Of a stretch of DNA of 64,000 nucleotides, positions 43,524-51,045 are shown piece by piece. Position 1 is the stretch's first letter. Every line of letters begins with the position of its first letter. The notes beneath the pieces were generated by a model. That model did no database searches and had not been told where the DNA came from. It was given only the letters and a program-made list of their open reading frames with translations. Source of the stretch: DASXUC01 sp036505015 (lineage in GTDB: Bacteria; Sysuimicrobiota; Sysuimicrobiia; Sysuimicrobiales; Kaftiobacteriaceae); NCBI GenBank assembly GCA_036505015.1, contig DASXUC010000116.1:5272-69271 (forward strand). The letters are read 5' to 3'. Position numbers and translations under genes: made by a program.

Positions 43524-44335
43524 TCGCCGGATCCGGCCGGCTCCCGGAGGTGCTGGCCGAATCGGTCCGTGCGCAAGGCCGTCCCCTCGTCGTGTTTCGC
43601 CTGCCCGGCGCCGAACCGGGGGCGGCGCGCGCGGCCAACCACCGCTACGACGTGGGCTACGGCGAGATGCGACCGATCCTGGCGGCGCTGCAGGAACACG
43701 GCGTGCGTGAGCTCGTCTTCGCCGGTGGGGTGCCGCACGTGAAGCTGGTCGACGCCGGCGATTCCGCGCTGCGGGCGTTCCTCGACATGCACCGCGATCG
43801 CACCGGCCAATCCCTCTTCCTGCAAGGGGTCGCGCTGCTGGAGGGGATGGGCGTCCAGGTGCGCAGCCCGCTGGACCTCCTGCCCGATCTGGCAATGCCG
43901 GAAGGCGTCTTGACCGCGCGGGGACCCACCGAGGGGCAGTGGAAGGACGTCGCGCGCGGGCTGGCCATCGCCGGCGCGCTTGCCGGCGAGGAGGTGGGCC
44001 AGGCCGTTGCTCTCTTCAACGGCGTTGTGGTCGCCGTCGAGGCCGCCGACGGCACCGACGCGACGATCGCGCGCGCGGGGACGCTTGCGCGCGGTGTGGT
44101 GATCATCAAAGCGGCCCGGCCGCGGCAGGATCCGCGGTTCGACCTGCCCGCCGCGGGGGTCGAGACACTCCAGGTGATGCGGGACGCCGGGGCGGCGGTC
44201 CTGGCGATGGAAGCCGGACGCACGCTGCTGGTCGATCGGGAGGCCGCCGTGGCCTCCGCGGATCAGGCCGGGATCGTCATCGTCGGCGTCGATCCCTCGA
44301 TGTCCGCCCTCCGAGGTCCGATGTCCGATCCATGA
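43496..44335 (+). CDS. lpxI: LpxI, UDP-2,3-diacylglucosamine pyrophosphatase
   Basis: 279 aa from a GTG. IGLIAGSGRLPEVLAESVRAQG is the DUF1009/LpxI N-terminal Rossmann-like block; VGYGEMRPILAALQEHGVRELVFAGGV and QDPRFDLPAAGVETLQVMRDAGAAVLAMEAGRTLLVDRE are the C-terminal catalytic domain. LpxI replaces LpxH in many bacteria outside the gamma- and beta-proteobacteria. It yields lipid X for LpxB, whose gene starts inside its 3' end. The last 15 codons fall in a degenerate repeated stretch (GTCCGAT units). Confidence 0.94.
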   Translation: MVARSPIGLIAGSGRLPEVLAESVRAQGRPLVVFRLPGAEPGAARAANHRYDVGYGEMRPILAALQEHGVRELVFAGGVPHVKLVDAGDSALRAFLDMHRDRTGQSLFLQGVALLEGMGVQVRSPLDLLPDLAMPEGVLTARGPTEGQWKDVARGLAIAGALAGEEVGQAVALFNGVVVAVEAADGTDATIARAGTLARGVVIIKAARPRQDPRFDLPAAGVETLQVMRDAGAAVLAMEAGRTLLVDREAAVASADQAGIVIVGVDPSMSALRGPMSDP

Positions 44336-45528
44336 ACCTGAACCCGCAGACGGGCGGACCCCGGACCGCGGCCCCCCGATCCCGGAAGGTGTTTTTCGTG
44401 GCCGGCGAAGTGTCCGGCGACATTCAGACGGCCCACCTGATCGAGGAGCTGCGCAGACGCGATCCGCACGTCGAACTGATGGGCGTCGGCGGCTCCCGGA
44501 TGGCGGCCGCCGGCATGTCGGTGGTCCTCGACAGCACGCAGTGGGGGGTGATCGGCCATGCGGCGTCCTTGCTGCGCGCCCCGGGGCTCCTTCGTGCACT
44601 GCATGCCGTCGCCGCTGCGGTCCGGAGGATCCGCCCGCAGGTGCTGGTGCTCGTCGATTTCCCGGGGTTCAACCTGCGGCTGGCACAGATCCTGCGCACG
44701 GAGGTACCGATCCTGTACTATTTCCCGCCGATGGTCTCGGTGCGGCTGGGCAATCGTGCGGCGTCCATCGCCGCGCTGGGGATGCGCCTGCTCACCGTGT
44801 TTCCCTTTGAGGAGGCCGCCTACCGCGCCGCCGGGGCCAACGAGGTGTTCATCGGGCATCCCGCGGTGGACACCGTGCGGCCCCGGCATGACGCCGCCGT
44901 CCGGCGCGCGCGGCTCGGTCTGACCGAGCAGGTCCCGGTGGTCGGATTGTTACCCGGCAGCCGTCCCCAGGAGATCGCGGCCCATCTGCCGGTGATGGTC
45001 GCCGCCGCCACGACGCTGGGGCGGATGCATCGGGACCTGCAGTTCGTGCTGCCGGTACCGGCGGACCATCTCCGCCCGCACGTGGACCGCGTCCTGGACG
45101 CCTCGCCTCTGCCGGTGCACGTCACCGGCGACGTCTACGATGCGATGGCGGAGTGCACGGTGCTGATGGCGACCAGCGGCAGCGTGACCCTGGAGGCGGC
45201 GTTGCTGGGCGTCCCGATGGTGGTCGTCTACCGCCTGAGCGCGTTGAGCTGGCAGATCGCGCTGCGCATCACGTTCACGCGCCACGCGTCCCTTCCCAAC
45301 CTGCTGGCCGGTCGGGAAATCGTCCCCGAGCTGCTGCAGTCCGCGTTCACGGCGCGCAACCTCACCGCGCAGGTCGATCATCTGCTGACCTCCGCCCCGC
45401 GCCGTGCCGAGATGGCCGCGGATCTTCATCGGGCCGTATCGCGCCTCGGGCCGCCCGGCGCCACGGCCCGGGCCGCCGGTGAACTGCTTTCGATGCTCGA
45501 TGCGTACGATAAGATGGAGACACCATGA
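44332..45528 (+). CDS. lpxB: LpxB, lipid A disaccharide synthase
   Basis: 398 aa from the ATG at 44332. VFFVAGEVSGDIQTAHLIEEL is the family hallmark (GExSGD); VDFPGFNLRLAQ, FPFEEAAYRAAGANEVFIGHP, LLPGSRPQEI and the donor-site stretch ATSGSVTLEAALLGVPMVVVYR follow in order. The usual YYISPQxWAW segment reads YYFPPMVSVRLGN, a deviation. It joins lipid X and UDP-2,3-diacylglucosamine. The first 15 residues are repeat-like and not conserved. It overlaps lptC by 4 bp. Confidence 0.95.
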   Translation: MNLNPQTGGPRTAAPRSRKVFFVAGEVSGDIQTAHLIEELRRRDPHVELMGVGGSRMAAAGMSVVLDSTQWGVIGHAASLLRAPGLLRALHAVAAAVRRIRPQVLVLVDFPGFNLRLAQILRTEVPILYYFPPMVSVRLGNRAASIAALGMRLLTVFPFEEAAYRAAGANEVFIGHPAVDTVRPRHDAAVRRARLGLTEQVPVVGLLPGSRPQEIAAHLPVMVAAATTLGRMHRDLQFVLPVPADHLRPHVDRVLDASPLPVHVTGDVYDAMAECTVLMATSGSVTLEAALLGVPMVVVYRLSALSWQIALRITFTRHASLPNLLAGREIVPELLQSAFTARNLTAQVDHLLTSAPRRAEMAADLHRAVSRLGPPGATARAAGELLSMLDAYDKMETP

Positions 45529-46142
45529 AGCGCTGGTTGCCCCTGATCTGGATTCTTGTCGGCGTGATGGTCGGCATCGCGGCCGCCCGCATCTGGCAGG
45601 GCGCACCGGCGGCTGAGCTGCCGCCCCCGCATGCCGCGCAGCCGGCCACCCCGGAACCACCGAAACCGCCGAAGGGCACTCCCGCCTCGCCGACCGCCCC
45701 CGTCATGCTGCCCCCCGTGCAGCTGGAGCAGGGCAAACTGACCGGGACGGATGACGCGGGACACAAGCAGTGGGAGCTGACCACCGACAATCTGACGACC
45801 GATGACGTCCATCACCGCGTTGTGCTCGAGCACGTGCACGGCCAGTTTTACAAACAGGGGAAAGTCCAGATGACCCTGGTCGCCGCGCGGGCGATCTTTG
45901 CGACCGATACCAAAGACGTCGAACTCACCGGCGACGTGCAGGCCCGCACCCAGGACGGCCGGACGATGCGCGCCCCGCGGGCGCGATGGGAGGCGGCGCG
46001 GAAGCGGCTGGTGGCAACCGGCGGCGTCACCGTGACCCAGCAGGGGATGACGATCCGGGCCGATCAGGTGGTGTCCGACCTCGATCTCAAGAACACCGTC
46101 TTTACCGGCCATGTGATCGTGACCGTGGCCGAAGGCAAATGA
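45525..46142 (+). CDS. lptC: LptC-like LPS export protein
   Basis: 205 aa with one N-terminal membrane helix (about 6-25) and a Pro/Ala linker to residue 65. The rest is the beta-jellyroll of LptC: MTLVAARAIFATDTKDVELTGDVQARTQDGRTMRAPRARW and DQVVSDLDLKNTVFTGHV. It hands LPS from the LptBF(G) complex to LptA. Start ATG overlaps the lpxB stop, and lptA overlaps its end. Confidence 0.88.
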   Translation: MKRWLPLIWILVGVMVGIAAARIWQGAPAAELPPPHAAQPATPEPPKPPKGTPASPTAPVMLPPVQLEQGKLTGTDDAGHKQWELTTDNLTTDDVHHRVVLEHVHGQFYKQGKVQMTLVAARAIFATDTKDVELTGDVQARTQDGRTMRAPRARWEAARKRLVATGGVTVTQQGMTIRADQVVSDLDLKNTVFTGHVIVTVAEGK

Positions 46143-46948
46143 GCATCTCACGGACGGCCGTCCTCGCGGCGGCGGTGATGCTCGCGGCGGCCGCCGGTCC
46201 ATCGCGCGCGCAGGGGACGCCGCCGATCGAGGTCACCGGGGCGACCCACGTCGAGATCGACGAGCGCACGGGGATCTGGCACCTGACCGGAACGCCCGTG
46301 ACGATCCGCCGCGGGACCGTGCTCGTGCGGGCCCCGGCCATCGTGTACGACACGAAGCAGAAGATCGTCGAGGCGAGCGGCGGAGTCACCTACGCCGATC
46401 CCGACGCACAGCTCACGTCGGCGGCGGCCACCGTCTGGCTGGCCGAAGCACGTCTCACCGCGACCGGCGCCGTGAACGGAACGCTGAAGGGTCAGGAGCA
46501 GGAAACAACATTGCGCGCCGACCGAGTTGACGCCTGGAGGGCGCAGCGCCGGATGGTCGCCACGGGCAGCGTGGTCCTCACCCGTGCGGGCATGACCCTG
46601 ACCGGTGAGCGCGTCGAGTACGATGACGCCTCCCAGCACGCGGTCGCGACGGGGCGGCCGGGGATTGCTGCTGAGGAGGGCACCCTGACCGCGGATCGCA
46701 TCGATGCCGCGCTGCAAACGGAAGAGGCCACCGCCGAGGGCAACGTCCACCTGGTGAAAGGCGATATCGATGCGACCGCGCCGCGGGCCGTCCTGCGGCA
46801 TCGAGACGGGGTGGCCACGCTGACCGGCGGTGTTACCGTGCGGCGTGGACGGCTGCAGGTCACCGCCCCCACGATGGTCGTGGACCTCAAGAAGAATACG
46901 ATCACCGCGACCGGCGGCGCGACCATCATCGCTCCCCCGGCTCCATAG
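46139..46948 (+). CDS. lptA: LptA-like periplasmic LPS-transport protein
   Basis: 269 aa from the ATG at 46139, signal peptide to about 22 (GPSRAQG). Repeated beta-jellyroll units with VRAPAIVYDTKQKIVEASGGVTYADP, LRADRVDAWRAQRRMVATGSVVL and VDLKKNTITATGGATI; typical LptA is shorter (about 180 aa), so this one has an extra repeat or two. It forms the bridge that carries LPS across the periplasm. lptB starts 8 bp after its stop. Confidence 0.88.
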   Translation: MSISRTAVLAAAVMLAAAAGPSRAQGTPPIEVTGATHVEIDERTGIWHLTGTPVTIRRGTVLVRAPAIVYDTKQKIVEASGGVTYADPDAQLTSAAATVWLAEARLTATGAVNGTLKGQEQETTLRADRVDAWRAQRRMVATGSVVLTRAGMTLTGERVEYDDASQHAVATGRPGIAAEEGTLTADRIDAALQTEEATAEGNVHLVKGDIDATAPRAVLRHRDGVATLTGGVTVRRGRLQVTAPTMVVDLKKNTITATGGATIIAPPAP

Positions 46949-46956
46949 CCGGCCCC

Positions 46957-47667
46957 ATGCTCGAGGCCCTCGACCTGGTCAAGCGCTACGGCCCCCGCAC
47001 CGTCGTCGATGGCGTGTCGCTGCAGGCCGAGCGCGGGCAGATCCTCGGGTTGCTGGGTCCCAATGGGGCGGGGAAGACGACCACGTTCTACATGATCGTG
47101 GGGCTGGTGCGGCCCGACCGCGGCGGTGTGGCGCTGGACGGCCGCCCGCTGACGAACCTGCCGGTGTACGTGCGGGCGCGCAGCGGGATCGGCTACCTGG
47201 CGCAGGAGCCATCGGTCTTCCGCGGTCTCACCGTCGAGCAGAACATCCGCATGGTCCTCGACGCCGCCGATCATCCTGGAGCCGACGCCTTGCTGGAAAA
47301 GTTGCTCGAGGAGTTCGGGCTGCGCCGGCTACGGGGGCAACTCGGGATCACCCTGTCCGGCGGCGAGCGCCGCCGCGTGGAAATCGCGCGGGTGCTGGCG
47401 ATGGAGCCGTCGTACGTTCTGCTCGATGAGCCGTTTACCGGCATCGACCCGAGATCGGTGTCGGAGATCCAGGACATCGTCGGCGCGCTCCGCGCCCAGG
47501 GGTTGGGGATCGTCATCACCGACCACAACGTGCGCGACACGCTTGCCATCACCGACCGTGCCGTCATCATCTATGACGGACGCACGCTGCTGGCCGGCAC
47601 CTCCGCGGAGATTCTGGCCGATCCCGAAGTGCGCCGGGTCTTCCTGGGGGAGCGCTTCAACTTGTGA
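46957..47667 (+). CDS. lptB: LptB, LPS transport ATPase
   Basis: 236 aa. Walker A LGPNGAGKTTTFYMIVG, Q-loop IGYLAQEPSVFRGLTVEQNI, signature LSGGERRRVEIAR, Walker B YVLLDEPFTGIDP, switch TDHNVRDTLAI and closing IIYDGRTLLAGTSAEILADPEVRRVFLGERF are textbook LptB. It powers LPS extraction with LptF/G. A tandem-arm repeat follows 4 bp after its stop, before lptF. Confidence 0.97.
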   Translation: MLEALDLVKRYGPRTVVDGVSLQAERGQILGLLGPNGAGKTTTFYMIVGLVRPDRGGVALDGRPLTNLPVYVRARSGIGYLAQEPSVFRGLTVEQNIRMVLDAADHPGADALLEKLLEEFGLRRLRGQLGITLSGGERRRVEIARVLAMEPSYVLLDEPFTGIDPRSVSEIQDIVGALRAQGLGIVITDHNVRDTLAITDRAVIIYDGRTLLAGTSAEILADPEVRRVFLGERFNL

Positions 47668-47671
47668 AATT

Positions 47672-47769
47672 CGTGAATCGTGAATCGTGAATCGTGAATA
47701 GTTCACCGGGCATGGTGGGCGATTTCCGAAGCATGAGTTCGATTCACCACTCACGATTCACCATTCACG
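47672..47769 (+). repeat. Tandem-arm hairpin, 7-bp units (lptB / lptF)
   Basis: Left arm 47672-47699: CGTGAAT four times. Right arm 47740-47767: CGATTCA, CCACTCA, CGATTCA, CCATTCA, then CGA. Right-arm units are the reverse complement of the left (TGAATCG / CGATTCA). Spacer about 40 bp. It fills the whole gap between lptB and lptF. Confidence 0.85.
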
Positions 47770-47779
47770 AAGGCAAGGT

Positions 47780-48850
47780 GTGAGTGTGGGCCTGCTGGAC
47801 CGTTACGTCTGGAAGCAGCTGCGCGGCGTCTTGCTGTTCGGTGTGGCGTTCTTTACGACGTTTCTGATGGTGAACCACCTGTTCGGCCTGGCCCGCCTCA
47901 ATCGCGAGGGGGGCTTCACGTTCGCCCTGCTGGAGCTGACCGCGTACCGCGTTCCGTTCTTTGCGGTGTACAGCTTCCCGATGGCGACGCTGCTCGCCTC
48001 GCTGCTGGCCGTCGGAAGGCTCAGCGACGGGCAGGAGATCACCGCTATGCGCACCAGCGGGATCTCGCTGCGGCGCATTGCCGTGCCCATGGTGATCGCG
48101 GGGCTGGTCATCAGCGCCACCTCCGTGCTGGCCAGCGAGTTCGTGGTGCCGGTCTCGGAAGATGCCTATCGCCAGGCGTTCGCGCGTACGATCCGCGGCC
48201 AGAGCACCGTGCAGCGCCTGCTGTTCCGCGAGGTGACCGGCGGCATCGAGTCCGCGTTCTTCGTGCGCCGCTTCCGCGTGGCCGACGGTGAGATGGAAGG
48301 CGTGGTCGTCAACCAGCTCGAGGGAGGCACGCTGCGCCGCGTGATTGAAGCCGCGCGCGCCAGGTACATCAACGGCGAGTGGGTGTTTGAGGACGGGACG
48401 ATGCACTCCTTCTCCGGGGAGACCACCGTGACCAGCCGCTTCGATCGTCTGCGCGTGCAGCTTCGCCGGACGCCGAGGGAAGTGGCCGCGGAGCAGCGCG
48501 ATCCATCGGACATGACGATCCGCGAACTGCAGACGTTCATCCGCCTGCTGCGCGGCACGGGCCAGCGCCTTGCCCCGTACACGGTGGAACTGCAGTCGAA
48601 GCTGGCGTTGCCCTTCTCGGCCGCGCTGTACGCGCTGCTGGCGCTGCCGCTGGGCCTGCGCCCCCAACGCTCCGGCCGCGCCATCGGGCTGGGCCTGACC
48701 GTGGTCGTGCTGGTGGCCTACTATGTCCTCAGTTCGGTGACCGTCACGCTGGGATTGAACGGCCGTCTGAGCCCCGTGGCGGCGGCCTGGCTGCCCAATC
48801 TCGCCCTCGGCGCGGTCGGGATTGCGCTGCTGTGGAGGGCGGACCACTGA
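47780..48850 (+). CDS. lptF: LptF/LptG-family LPS export permease
   Basis: 356 aa from a GTG. Three N-terminal helices (about 13-35, 52-75, 90-118) with YSFPMATLLASLLAVGRLSDGQEITAMRTSGISLRRI, a periplasmic jellyroll (about 125-260, containing FEDGTMHSFSG) and three C-terminal helices (about 275-350, SKLALPFSAALYALLALPLGL). This matches YjgP/YjgQ permeases. Most LPS exporters use two different permeases; only one is found here, so it may act as a homodimer or pair with a distant gene. Confidence 0.92.
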   Translation: MSVGLLDRYVWKQLRGVLLFGVAFFTTFLMVNHLFGLARLNREGGFTFALLELTAYRVPFFAVYSFPMATLLASLLAVGRLSDGQEITAMRTSGISLRRIAVPMVIAGLVISATSVLASEFVVPVSEDAYRQAFARTIRGQSTVQRLLFREVTGGIESAFFVRRFRVADGEMEGVVVNQLEGGTLRRVIEAARARYINGEWVFEDGTMHSFSGETTVTSRFDRLRVQLRRTPREVAAEQRDPSDMTIRELQTFIRLLRGTGQRLAPYTVELQSKLALPFSAALYALLALPLGLRPQRSGRAIGLGLTVVVLVAYYVLSSVTVTLGLNGRLSPVAAAWLPNLALGAVGIALLWRADH

Positions 48851-48851
48851 C

Positions 48852-48957
48852 GCGGGATCGCGGGATCGCGGGATCAGGGGATCGCGAACGTCTCGAACCC
48901 ATTCGCCGCGGGGACGCTGGCAGTGCATTCCCGCGATCCCTCGTTCCCGTGTTCCCG
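48852..48957 (+). repeat. Tandem-arm hairpin, 8-bp units (lptF / glycosyltransferase)
   Basis: Left arm 48852-48883: GCGGGATC three times and AGGGGATC. Right arm 48926-48957: CATTCCCG, CGATCCCT, CGTTCCCG, TGTTCCCG. Starts 2 bp after the lptF stop. The last units overlap the GTG start taken for the next gene, so they can encode its first residues. Confidence 0.8.
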
Positions 48958-49659
48958 CAGTTATCGGTGATCGTCCCCACCTATAACGAGCGTGATTCTC
49001 TCCCGGGCTTGCTGTCGCGGCTGGAAGACGTTGCACGACAGCTTCCTCTCGAAGTACTCATCGTTGACGACGCCTCACCCGACGGCACCGGCGCGCTGGG
49101 CGAGGACCTTGCGCGTGCGAGTCCGGTGCCGGTCGTCGTCATCCACCGCTCAGGCAAGTCAGGACTCGCCTCGGCCGCCATCGACGGCGCGGCCGCGGCG
49201 CGGGGCGGCATCGTCACGGTGATGGATGCCGACCTGTCGCATCCCCCCGAGTCTCTGCCCGCGCTGGCAGCGGCTGTCGAGCGGGGTGCCGATGTCGCCG
49301 TCGCATCGCGCTACGTGCGCGGGGGTGGGATCGAGTCCTGGCCCGCGGCGCGCAGGATGCTCAGCCTGGCGGCGACCGCTCTGACGCGCGCGGTCTTAGG
49401 CCTGCGGGTGCGCGATCCGCTCTCGGGATTCTTCGCCGCGCGCGGCGAGCTGCTCCGCGACCGGCCGTACCGCGGGCTGGGGTACAAACTCCTGGTGGAA
49501 GTGCTGGCGTATCACCCGCGCGCTGTGGTCGTCGAGATCCCGTATCGGTTCGTCGATCGGGCGCACGGATCCAGCAAGCTCTCCCTGGGCGAGATCCGAG
49601 CGTTCTTTTCGCTGCTGGCCGGTCTGTGGGCAGACCGGCGGCGTGCCCCGCGCGGTTGA
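48949..49659 (+). CDS. GT2 glycosyltransferase, polyprenol-phosphate mannosyltransferase-like
   Basis: 236 aa from the GTG at 48949 inside the repeat (MFPQLSVIVPTYNERDSL); upstream frame is repeat-derived. GT-A fold: VIVPTYNERDSLPGL, VLIVDDASPDGTG, VVIHRSGKSGLASAAIDG, TVMDADLSHPPESLP (DxD) and DPLSGFFAARGELL are the blocks of dolichol/polyprenol-phosphate mannose synthases. No C-terminal membrane helices. It makes a lipid-linked sugar donor for envelope glycans. Clear context: directly after the Lpt genes. Confidence 0.9.
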   Translation: MFPQLSVIVPTYNERDSLPGLLSRLEDVARQLPLEVLIVDDASPDGTGALGEDLARASPVPVVVIHRSGKSGLASAAIDGAAAARGGIVTVMDADLSHPPESLPALAAAVERGADVAVASRYVRGGGIESWPAARRMLSLAATALTRAVLGLRVRDPLSGFFAARGELLRDRPYRGLGYKLLVEVLAYHPRAVVVEIPYRFVDRAHGSSKLSLGEIRAFFSLLAGLWADRRRAPRG

Positions 49660-49696
49660 AGGCACGTACAATGAGAGGGATGGTCCCGGCCTGGTC

Positions 49697-50620
49697 ATGG
49701 AAATAGGCGTCCTGCTCATCCCGGTGCTGGTGCTCGTCAGCGGGGCGATCGCTCTCGTCGGCAACCGCATCGGGCGCGAGATCGGCCGCCGGCGGTTATC
49801 GCTGTTTGGGCTGCGTCCCCGGTACACCGCGCAGATCGTGACGGTCATCAGCGGCATTCTGATCACCGCGACGACCCTCACCGTTGTCCTGCTCCTGTCC
49901 CAGGAGGCGCGGGTGGCCCTGTTCCGCCTCAACAGCGTCCTTACGGAGACCCGCAGGCTTGAGGCGGAAATCAAACAGCAGGAGGACCGGTTGAAGCAGC
50001 TGGCCCTGGGAGAGATCATCTACCTCAACAACCAGGAGGTCCTCCGCGAGGTCATCGACGGCCGTCTTCCCCTGCGGGCCCTCCAGCAGCGGGTGCAGGC
50101 GATGGTCCAGCGGGCCAGCGAGCTGGCTGCTGACAGCGGAGCCGGCGCGGATGGGAGCGGCAACGTGATCGTCCCGAGCCCACCGAACATGACCTGGGCG
50201 AAGATCGATGAACTCATCGACGTGCGGGACACGGAGACCGTGGTCCGGCTGGTGTCCAGCCAAAACACGCTGCGCGGCGAGCCCCTGCCGGTGTTCGTGC
50301 AGCTGTTTGACAATCGCCTGGTGTACCACAAGGGCACCGTCCTTGCCCAGGCGCAGATCGATGGGCGGCGCTCACGCGACGACATCGGCCAGGCGCTGCT
50401 GCGACTGGCCGATCAGGCGGGCCGCCAGGCGCGGGGCAAGGTCCTCTCCCCGCCCTTTACGCTGATCTCCGCACCCCCCGCCGCCGGCGTCGATGTCGAC
50501 GACCAGCGCGCCGCCATCACACGGCTGCAGCAGCTCAGACGCACGGCCACCGTGGTGGTGATCGCCGCGCAGGACGTGCACACGATCGGGCCGCTCATCA
50601 TCCGCTATCGGGTCCAATAA
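49697..50620 (+). CDS. DUF3084 domain protein
   Basis: 307 aa from the ATG at 49697. Two N-terminal helices: about 3-25 (VLLIPVLVLVSGAIALVGN) and 45-70 (IVTVISGILITATTLTVVLLLS), with the conserved IGREIGRRRLSLFGLRPRYTA between them, then a coiled coil (about 78-115) and the DUF3084 globular part with LREVIDGRLPL and ending HTIGPLIIRYRVQ. The family is common in cyanobacteria and deep diderms and has no established function. Last gene of the outer-membrane block; a tandem-arm repeat follows. Confidence 0.85.
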   Translation: MEIGVLLIPVLVLVSGAIALVGNRIGREIGRRRLSLFGLRPRYTAQIVTVISGILITATTLTVVLLLSQEARVALFRLNSVLTETRRLEAEIKQQEDRLKQLALGEIIYLNNQEVLREVIDGRLPLRALQQRVQAMVQRASELAADSGAGADGSGNVIVPSPPNMTWAKIDELIDVRDTETVVRLVSSQNTLRGEPLPVFVQLFDNRLVYHKGTVLAQAQIDGRRSRDDIGQALLRLADQAGRQARGKVLSPPFTLISAPPAAGVDVDDQRAAITRLQQLRRTATVVVIAAQDVHTIGPLIIRYRVQ

Positions 50621-50627
50621 TCCCGCC

Positions 50628-50730
50628 CAGGTTTCAGATATCGGGTGTCAGGTTTCAGGTCTCAGGTCTCAGACAAACGTGGGCTGGCGTCGAGAATCTG
50701 ACATCTGACACCTGAGATCTGACACCTCAG
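50628..50730 (+). repeat. Tandem-arm hairpin, 7-bp units (DUF3084 / riboswitch)
   Basis: Left arm 50628-50676, seven heptads: CAGGTTT, CAGATAT, CGGGTGT, CAGGTTT, CAGGTCT, CAGGTCT, CAGACAA. Right arm 50696-50730: ATCTGAC, ATCTGAC, ACCTGAG, ATCTGAC, ACCTCAG. CAGGT on the left pairs with ACCTG on the right. The longest array of the set, 43 bp before the riboswitch. Confidence 0.8.
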
Positions 50731-50772
50731 AAGGTTCCCCAGCCTGGGAGTGGAATCACCCTAATCAAGGGC

Positions 50773-51000
50773 GTGGGTTCCCCACACACCGTGGGGCGAA
50801 GAGGGAAGTCCGGTGAGATTCCGGCGCGGTCGCGCCGCTGTAACCGGCGAGCCCCGTACCAAGTCGATAGACCGATTGCTCGATCCGCACCCTGTGGCAA
50901 TCGACTTTGGTACGGGGCGAGTCGCTCCTTAGCTAGCGCCACTGTCTTGTAGACGGGAAGGCGAGGAGCCGATTAGCCGGGAGCCAGAAGACCTGCCCAC
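50773..51000 (+). promoter_or_regulatory. Cobalamin (B12) riboswitch
   Basis: All core blocks are present: GAGGGAAGTCCGGTGAGATT (50801-50820), GTCGCGCCGCTGTAACCGG (50830-50848), GCCACTGTC (50938-50946), GACGGGAAGGCGAGGAGCC (50952-50970) and the B12 box GCCGGGAGCCAGAAGACCTG (50976-50995). P1 is GTGGGT (50773-50778) with GCCCAC (50995-51000). The segment GGTGGGC (51036-51042) that overlaps the btuB ribosome-binding site is complementary to GCCCACC (50995-51001), so control at translation is plausible. The peripheral region holds an extra palindrome (50847-50922). Confidence 0.93.
50847..50922. repeat. Palindromic element, copy 2, inside the riboswitch
   Basis: Outer arms GCCCCGTACCAAGTCGAT (50851-50868) and ATCGACTTTGGTACGGGGC (50900-50918), complementary but for a one-base bulge after GTACC, the same bulge position as copy 1 at 25291. 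An inner stem CGATTGC (50873-50879) / GCAATCG (50897-50903) overlaps the right arm, as in copy 1. Shared flanks GGCGAGCCC and GGGCGAG. Confidence 0.6.
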
Positions 51001-51045
51001 CCTGGGAGATCGCCACACGCCTTCGCGGCAGAGGAGGTGGGCGGA

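Noticed and set aside
44299..44372. Possible tandem-arm site across lpxI/lpxB (GTCCGAT and CGGACC units)
   Set aside because: Some complementarity exists, but the phase is irregular and the stretch is coding on both sides, so it is only mentioned in the gene entries.
49660..49696. TACAAT before the DUF3084 gene as a promoter
   Set aside because: No acceptable -35 at the right distance; the gene is probably read from upstream.
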